Under the pieces are notes generated by a model, which saw only the letters and a program-made list of their open reading frames with translations, was not told where the DNA came from and made no database searches. The position numbers were made by a program, and so were the translations under genes. Shown one piece after another: positions 7,792 to 11,276 of a stretch of DNA of 11,276 nt; positions within the stretch are counted from its first letter, which is position 1; each line of letters opens with the position of its first letter. Source of the stretch: Acanthaster planci. Its lineage: Eukaryota; Echinodermata; Asteroidea; Valvatida; Acanthasteridae. The stretch covers positions 1,384,715-1,395,990 of the forward strand of contig NW_019091383.1 in assembly GCF_001949145.1 (NCBI RefSeq), given 5' to 3'.

Positions 7792-8618
7792 TTGCATTTC
7801 ACTGCTCATTAGAATGGAATTATCACATTTGCAAACGTACCTGTGCGATTCAGTTTGGAAAGTAGAGCAGATGAAAAGTGTAGCTTTGCATCATTATCTG
7901 ATTCTCTTCTCACCATGGACAAGTCAAAAGACACATGGTTAGAAGATTGGAACTGATGACATGAATTTTAGGAGGCTTTTCTGAGACAGCTTTATTTCTG
8001 ATCTGGCCAATTGTGCATTTCACGGTGTAGAGCCTACGGTAAGCTATAGCAAAGACGCAGTGTTTCTGAAAACCCATTGATCAACAAGTAGTGGCATACA
8101 GTGAATGCAGAAAGGAAATAAAACTGGGATTCAGTGAAGGGATTTCTTTGCCTGGGCAGTTGTCCAACACCCAGCTTCGGCTCCATCTCACGCTCCAACT
8201 GTTTTTGTTACTACCTGACTTAGAAGCTGTTAGCACAATAATTAGTCTAATAATGCCACAAAACATCAAATAAGATGCAAGAGGACCAAAAAGTACAGTA
8301 ATCCAATTTAATTTAAATGCTTCAGGCCCACAATCGAGGATTGGTTTTGAGACGGAGACAAAGTTGAGTATTGGAAAACGGCCCTGGTACAAAACTCAAA
8401 CTGTATCTGAAACTGCTGTGATATCTGGCGCATTTACTTCACTGGTGGAAGTGGTATCTGGCTCGTCCATTCAGTCAGAAAACAGTTATCCTTGTCATTG
8501 AGAACTTGGAAAAAATTATGCCTCTTGCAGCTGCAAACTGGTGAGGTGTATTTGTGTATCATTTTCATTGCCAGGGTTGCTGTTGTTTATCAGGGAACTC
8601 TAATCTTTATTTCCCAAC
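7792..8618. other. 5' flank of receptor 3, possible 5' UTR intron
   Basis: No coding gene is supported. A donor-like CG|GTAAGC at 8039-8044 and an acceptor-like tract TTTCATTGCCAG ending at 8574 could bound a 536-bp intron. That would join the upstream block region to a short leader ending AACATGG at 8616-8622. This is inference only; an unspliced leader is equally possible. Confidence 0.3.
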
Positions 8619-9746
8619 ATGGGTGATGAGGACATCATGCCTGAGGAATGCGATAAGTACTGGAACATCAGTGAGGAGAACGTTTCCAAGTGGCTTTTTA
8701 CCCAAGGCGACGGAGTCTTTATCACCATCATCATACCAATCATTTGTGGTTTTGGTGTCATCACCAACTTGGGTTTCCTGTGCGTTGTGTTCTGTGTGCC
8801 CAAGATGAGATCTGGCATTTATGTCTACCTGTCACAGTTGGCAGTGGCTGACTCACTATACCTTAGTCTAACCTCGGCATACTTCATTTGGTCATATGCA
8901 GCATCTCCGGTATTTCACCACTTCCCATTCTCAAACTCGGGTGGCTGCATGAGTTTTTTTACCGTGCGTTTCACCTCCATTGTTGCCTCTGTGGCACTGA
9001 TAACTATGGCCTTGTACGATCTGTACCTCACCCTTTGCCACCCTTTGAAACATCGTGTAGTGCACAGTTGGTGTCGAACCTGCAGGATTACTGTAGGCTG
9101 CTGGCTGGTGGGACTCCTTGGCGGTGTGTCATTGGCACTTGATTCCTCAACTGCTCAAAAGAATTGTCTGCAGTGGCCTCACGATGACATGTATCAAGAA
9201 TTACCTACAGTGGTCATAGCCTGTACTCCAGCCCATCCAAATGTTGTGTATTATTCTGGACTTCTCTTCACTGTGCCTTGGCTATTTGTTATTTTTGCAG
9301 TTGTGTACATGTGCATCCGCATCAGTCGTGCACTACGTGAACGCAAGGCTATCAATAAAAGGAGACAAGTGTTACAAAATCAACGTCAAATGACGAGAAT
9401 GATTGTCAGCAACATAGCCATCTGCATCATGTGCCAGATCCCAGCACTGATCAGAAATGTTTCTGTGTTCGTTGCTTCGCTCACTGGGGTCCCCAAACCA
9501 GGAGCGGCATGGAGAGGCTCCCTTTGGTTGAGCGTTGTTTTTCAGCTGCTAAACAGTGCAGTAAACCCCCTGCTCTACGGTGCCATCAATGCACAGTGCC
9601 GGGCTGCCTTCTTGCGAGCGCTTTCCTGCAGGAAGAGGAAACCTGAAGACAAGGATGCAGATGACAGCAAAGTCAAGATTGAAAGTGCATGTAATACTCT
9701 ACCAGTGCATCAAATCAATCAAGACACAAATATGACTTGGCTTTGA
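8619..9746 (+). CDS. Class A GPCR, receptor 3 of 3, with DLY in place of DRY
   Basis: A single-exon receptor, 375 aa, a divergent relative of the first two. The start context is AACATGG and the N-terminus aligns with the paralogs. Seen: Cys11; sequons Asn16-Ile-Ser and Asn21-Val-Ser; Asn50 (1.50); LAVAD with Asp78 (2.50); Cys110 (3.25); DLY 134-136, so the TM3 arginine is Leu; Trp162; loop-2 Cys183 and Cys202 with the paralog spacing of 19; basic third intracellular loop about 238-256; CQIP 272-275; NPLLY 316-320; Cys337 as possible palmitoylation site. The tail of about 38 aa is charged and ends Thr-Trp-Leu, which fits a class I PDZ-binding pattern. Loss of Arg at 3.50 is uncommon; it may mean altered coupling, constitutive activity or a non-G-protein role. 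The long intact frame and conserved TM7 argue against a pseudogene. Ligand unknown. Confidence 0.95.
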   Translation: MGDEDIMPEECDKYWNISEENVSKWLFTQGDGVFITIIIPIICGFGVITNLGFLCVVFCVPKMRSGIYVYLSQLAVADSLYLSLTSAYFIWSYAASPVFHHFPFSNSGGCMSFFTVRFTSIVASVALITMALYDLYLTLCHPLKHRVVHSWCRTCRITVGCWLVGLLGGVSLALDSSTAQKNCLQWPHDDMYQELPTVVIACTPAHPNVVYYSGLLFTVPWLFVIFAVVYMCIRISRALRERKAINKRRQVLQNQRQMTRMIVSNIAICIMCQIPALIRNVSVFVASLTGVPKPGAAWRGSLWLSVVFQLLNSAVNPLLYGAINAQCRAAFLRALSCRKRKPEDKDADDSKVKIESACNTLPVHQINQDTNMTWL

Positions 9747-10253
9747 ATTCATCAGTAGAAAAACAGGCATGATGCTGCAGAGGTCTGTAGGGTTTCATCA
9801 CTCTCCCCCCCTGGCTCCTCCCACAAGAAAAAGGTATTCTAAGAATAGTTGCAGTTTATTAGTGATTTCTATAACGATTGCCATTTTCTGACGATCAAAA
9901 CATTTTCGAATGAACAGTTTTAAAATAGTTTCTGATGCCTCACCCTAATTTTAAAGAACCTCCTATGCAGTCAATTGCTTTTTAATCTGTCATCAATTTT
10001 TGGAATACCTTCTTCAGTTCCACCAAGACCCTCGACAATCAAATCTTTTTAGAGCTCCAATCAATTGCCCTGATGTAAATTTAGGAACAGACCATGTGCA
10101 CTTGGCATACACCAATTTGTAGTTTAACTGTTTATAGGTGAGAAATTTGACTAGTTTGTGTTTACATCAGCTATGGCATGAACTGGCTATTCTTGGTGAA
10201 TTCTGTCTTTTGGTTTAACACTGCTTCAAGCATTTGGCCAGGTGATTATCAAT
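9747..10253. other. 3' flank of receptor 3, no gene seen
   Basis: AT-rich sequence with a short C-rich patch near 9804-9820. No supported reading frame, no paralogous match to the other 3' flanks, and no AATAAA before 10264-10269, which lies in the adjacent transposon end and could be used as a polyadenylation signal. Confidence 0.45.
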
Positions 10254-10953
10254 GGGTCGTATGAATAAAAAGTAGCATTTGCTTTTACTACCACTCTTGA
10301 AGCATTTACTCATGTTTGTATAAATAATAATGAAGCAAAGGCTTTCACTTTAGTGCAGTTGCTATTAAGTAAAAGTATTTACTTTTTACTCTTTAAGCTT
10401 GTGCTTGACAATAAGCAGTTGCTTCATTTTGTATGAATTAAATTGAGTAAGTTCTACAGAATTGGAGTATTCACTTGACATTTTTCAAGACTGGGTCAGG
10501 GCAAGCTTGAAAACGAGGAACATTTACTACTGTTCAAAATGGCAGCGTTCATGAATGTCATTCGACAGGAAAAGCTGTATGCCTTTAGGAGGGAATCTCA
10601 AGAAACCAGATGCAGGCGGCTGTAGTGATTTGAGAGTGGCAGAGCAATTTTCGTCATCAAGGTTTTTGCGATCAAAATTACTGCCATCGTGCTTATCTGC
10701 CACGCTAAGGTCTCAAGATACAGCACCGTGCTGCAACGAAAACCCTATTGTACAAAACCATTCGGCTGTGCAGTCAGCCACAAGCATAAAGCATTTGCTA
10801 ATATTTACATTAGTAGATCCTGAATAGTAAGGGAAACATTTAATTCCTACAAATTCAAGCATTTGCATATTCTTAATACTTTTACTTCTCAGTAAATGCT
10901 TTTGCTGTTTGCTTGAACTTCATAGCATTTGCTAGTTTTAATTCATACAACCC
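10254..10953. mobile_element. 700-bp non-autonomous DNA transposon with long TIRs and AAT target duplication
   Basis: The left end begins GGGTCGTATGAATA at 10254. The right end, read in reverse complement from 10953, begins GGGTTGTATGAATT. Over the outer 30 or so bases all but about 6 positions pair. Two more words pair in order further in: AAGCATTTACT (10300-10310 with 10891-10901) and AAGTAAAAGTATT (10367-10379 with 10875-10887), so the arms extend beyond 80 bp with a spacer difference. AAT occurs immediately outside both ends (10251-10253, 10954-10956), a 3-bp duplication. Three-base duplications with GGG-type ends suggest a PIF/Harbinger-like element, but AAT is not the usual TWA target, so the superfamily is uncertain. 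No intact transposase is present. Confidence 0.75.
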
Positions 10954-10956
10954 AAT

Positions 10957-11276
10957 AAAGACTTGACTCCCAGTACACAGAATGCTGTCCTGTTTTAACT
11001 CCTACCTCTCTGTGCAGAGCAAGAATATGAAAAGGTTTGGTGTTGGTTCCACGCACTCACTCTTGGCTGTGCTGAGGCAGCACTGGTGTTATCTCCATCC
11101 ATGCTGTTTTCTCCTAGCTTCTACTTGTAATTTCAACCTTCATAGCTGTATGGGGTTCCAAACTGATTACAGTAGACTGGTCCATGTAGCCATTTTTTGG
11201 TATCTTTCATGTAGGGTGCAGACCACTCATTCAAGTGAGAATTTTTGACCAGCTCATAAGCATTAAAACTGCCCCC
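10957..11276. other. Intergenic DNA at the right edge, no gene seen
   Basis: A short open frame at 10982-11248 has no recognisable domain, no paralog in the window and no codon bias. I see no RNA gene or repeat here. Confidence 0.4.

Noticed and set aside
10982-11248. 88-codon open frame at the right edge
   Set aside because: No domain, no paralog and no supporting signals.

Overview
The window looks like genomic DNA from a multicellular animal, most likely a marine invertebrate and plausibly a deuterostome (echinoderm, hemichordate or amphioxus). Three single-exon genes for seven-transmembrane receptors lie head to tail on the + strand, each with a good Kozak context. They are separated by 2-4 kb of AT-rich DNA with AATAAA signals and inverted-repeat transposon remnants. 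There is no bacterial-type operon spacing and no Shine-Dalgarno pattern. The organism call is an inference from receptor style and repeat content, not from a species-specific marker.

Layout. 1-457: 5' flank of receptor 1. 458-1606: receptor 1 (382 aa). 1639-2562: a terminal-inverted-repeat (TIR) insertion just past the receptor 1 stop. 2563-3311: AT-rich DNA with a probable hAT-type transposon end. 3312-3561: an isolated G+C-rich, coding-like island of unknown identity. 3562-5300: mostly featureless DNA with a compact fold-back repeat at 4454-4620. 5301-5562: 5' flank of receptor 2, collinear with that of receptor 1. 5563-6600: receptor 2 (345 aa), with the relic of a longer C-terminal tail at 6601-6675. 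6679-8618: intergenic DNA that includes an upstream block similar to one before receptor 1. 8619-9746: receptor 3 (375 aa). 10254-10953: a 700-bp TIR element with a 3-bp target duplication. The remainder shows nothing I can name.

The receptors form one family. Receptors 1 and 2 are roughly 70% identical by eye and arose by a tandem duplication that carried about 280 bp of 5' flank and some 3' UTR. Receptor 3 is a more distant relative. All are class A (rhodopsin family) GPCRs of peptide-receptor style (TRH/neuromedin-like look). They share an N-terminal Cys-x2-Tyr-x-Asn-Ile-Ser-Glu box, exactly four extracellular cysteines and a long acidic second extracellular loop. They are also atypical: the TM6 CWxP tryptophan is Gln in all three, and the (D/E)RY arginine is intact in receptor 1, Lys in receptor 2 and Leu in receptor 3. 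The cluster resembles the lineage-specific expansions of intronless, possibly chemosensory GPCRs known from sea urchins and other marine invertebrates. Ligand and tissue cannot be read from the sequence.
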